The translations under genes were made by a program, and so were the position numbers. Below, piece after piece: positions 15,227 to 15,472 of a DNA stretch of 15,472 nt (the stretch's first letter is position 1; the number at the start of each line of letters is the position of its first letter). Source of the stretch: DATGHS01 sp035307785 (GTDB lineage Bacteria; Planctomycetota; Planctomycetia; Gemmatales; Gemmataceae); the NCBI GenBank assembly GCA_035307785.1, contig DATGHS010000070.1, positions 1-15,472 of the forward strand, given 5' to 3'. The notes under the pieces were generated by a model. That model ran no database searches. It was not told the origin of the DNA and saw nothing but the letters and a program-made list of their open reading frames with translations.

Positions 15227-15472
15227 TTACTCCGGTGCTGGTGGATTCGCGGGTTTTTCTTGGCTATTTGACAATGGCCGTATCGGCGGCCCGAAATCCG
15301 GGTTGTTCAGCAATCGGCCCATGCCCTTCCAATGGCCCCGCCAGAAAAACGGAATCGCGAGCGACTCCGGCTTGGCACCGTTTGCGGCGCCGATCGGAAT
15401 TTCATCCATCCAGCAGGTAAGGAAGTTCGCCTTGGCGATGATTTCCGTGTGCACCAGCACACCGTCAGACTG
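15227..15472 (-). CDS. C-terminal fragment of a probable glycosyltransferase family 2 protein (5' end outside window)
   Basis: The frame is open from the window edge at 15472 to the stop at 15227, giving 81 residues that begin QSDGVLVHTEIIAKANFLTC. The pattern SDG-x5-TEI-x2-KA-x6-DEIPI matches the C-terminal part of GT2/dolichyl-phosphate mannosyltransferase-like proteins, where a GF/DG-x-x-x-x-E-x-x-x-KA helix precedes an E-x-P-V/I strand. The remainder (FFWRGHWKGMGRLLNNPDFGP and a Pro-rich end) is not diagnostic. The GTG at 15460 could be a start but the open frame and family fit argue that it is internal. The call rests on a short motif and could be wrong. It is 35 nt upstream of the NHL lipoprotein on the same strand. 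Confidence 0.45.
   Translation of the reverse strand, partial: QSDGVLVHTEIIAKANFLTCWMDEIPIGAANGAKPESLAIPFFWRGHWKGMGRLLNNPDFGPPIRPLSNSQEKPANPPAPE

Overview
The window looks like chromosomal DNA of a planctomycete (Planctomycetota, possibly Pirellulales-like). This is inferred from GC-rich coding sequence, large secreted or membrane proteins of planctomycete type, a MoxR/DUF58/VWA gene set, and intergenic spacers filled with long inverted repeats, including the CACAAAG type. No 16S rRNA or other phylogenetic marker is present, so the assignment is moderate. No tRNA, rRNA, IS element, prophage or CRISPR array was seen.

Layout from left to right. Positions 1-256 hold a 7-bp tandem repeat and a long hairpin. 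A secreted two-domain alpha/beta hydrolase follows (+, 257-2605). It converges, across a CACAAAG hairpin, on a leftward block: DUF58 protein (6331-5438), YjbR-like protein (5389-5054) and a BatA-type VWA membrane protein (4957-2687). A small membrane-anchored Pro/Ala-rich protein (+, 6563-6958) diverges from DUF58 and converges on a Tm-1-like (UPF0261) gene (-, 8261-7047). The Tm-1-like gene diverges from its usual functional partner, a PEP-hydrolase-family TIM barrel (+, 8401-9234). Right of this is a second leftward block: the 3' end of a probable glycosyltransferase (15472-15227), an NHL-repeat lipoprotein (15191-14280), a giant VWA/glutamine-amidotransferase-like membrane protein (14172-10399) and a MoxR AAA+ ATPase (10289-9273).

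How the genes may work together. MoxR ATPases commonly act with DUF58 and VWA/Bat proteins as chaperone-like systems for membrane or envelope protein complexes. Here MoxR, DUF58 and two VWA membrane proteins all lie on the minus strand, but a roughly 3-kb insert carrying the Tm-1/TIM-barrel pair and the small membrane protein separates MoxR from DUF58. The Tm-1-like and TIM-barrel proteins correspond to the two halves of the fused plant/fungal Tm-1-type protein and probably form one metabolic or signalling unit.

The most unusual feature is the intergenic DNA. Nearly every gap contains a different long inverted repeat. Three families occur twice within the window, and two of these show base-pair-preserving differences between copies, which suggests selection for the folded form or copying as palindromic mobile units. 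I see no clear, wholly new gene system. The repeats, the hairpin filling the divergent Tm-1/TIM-barrel promoter region, and the degenerate active sites in two large proteins are the best leads.
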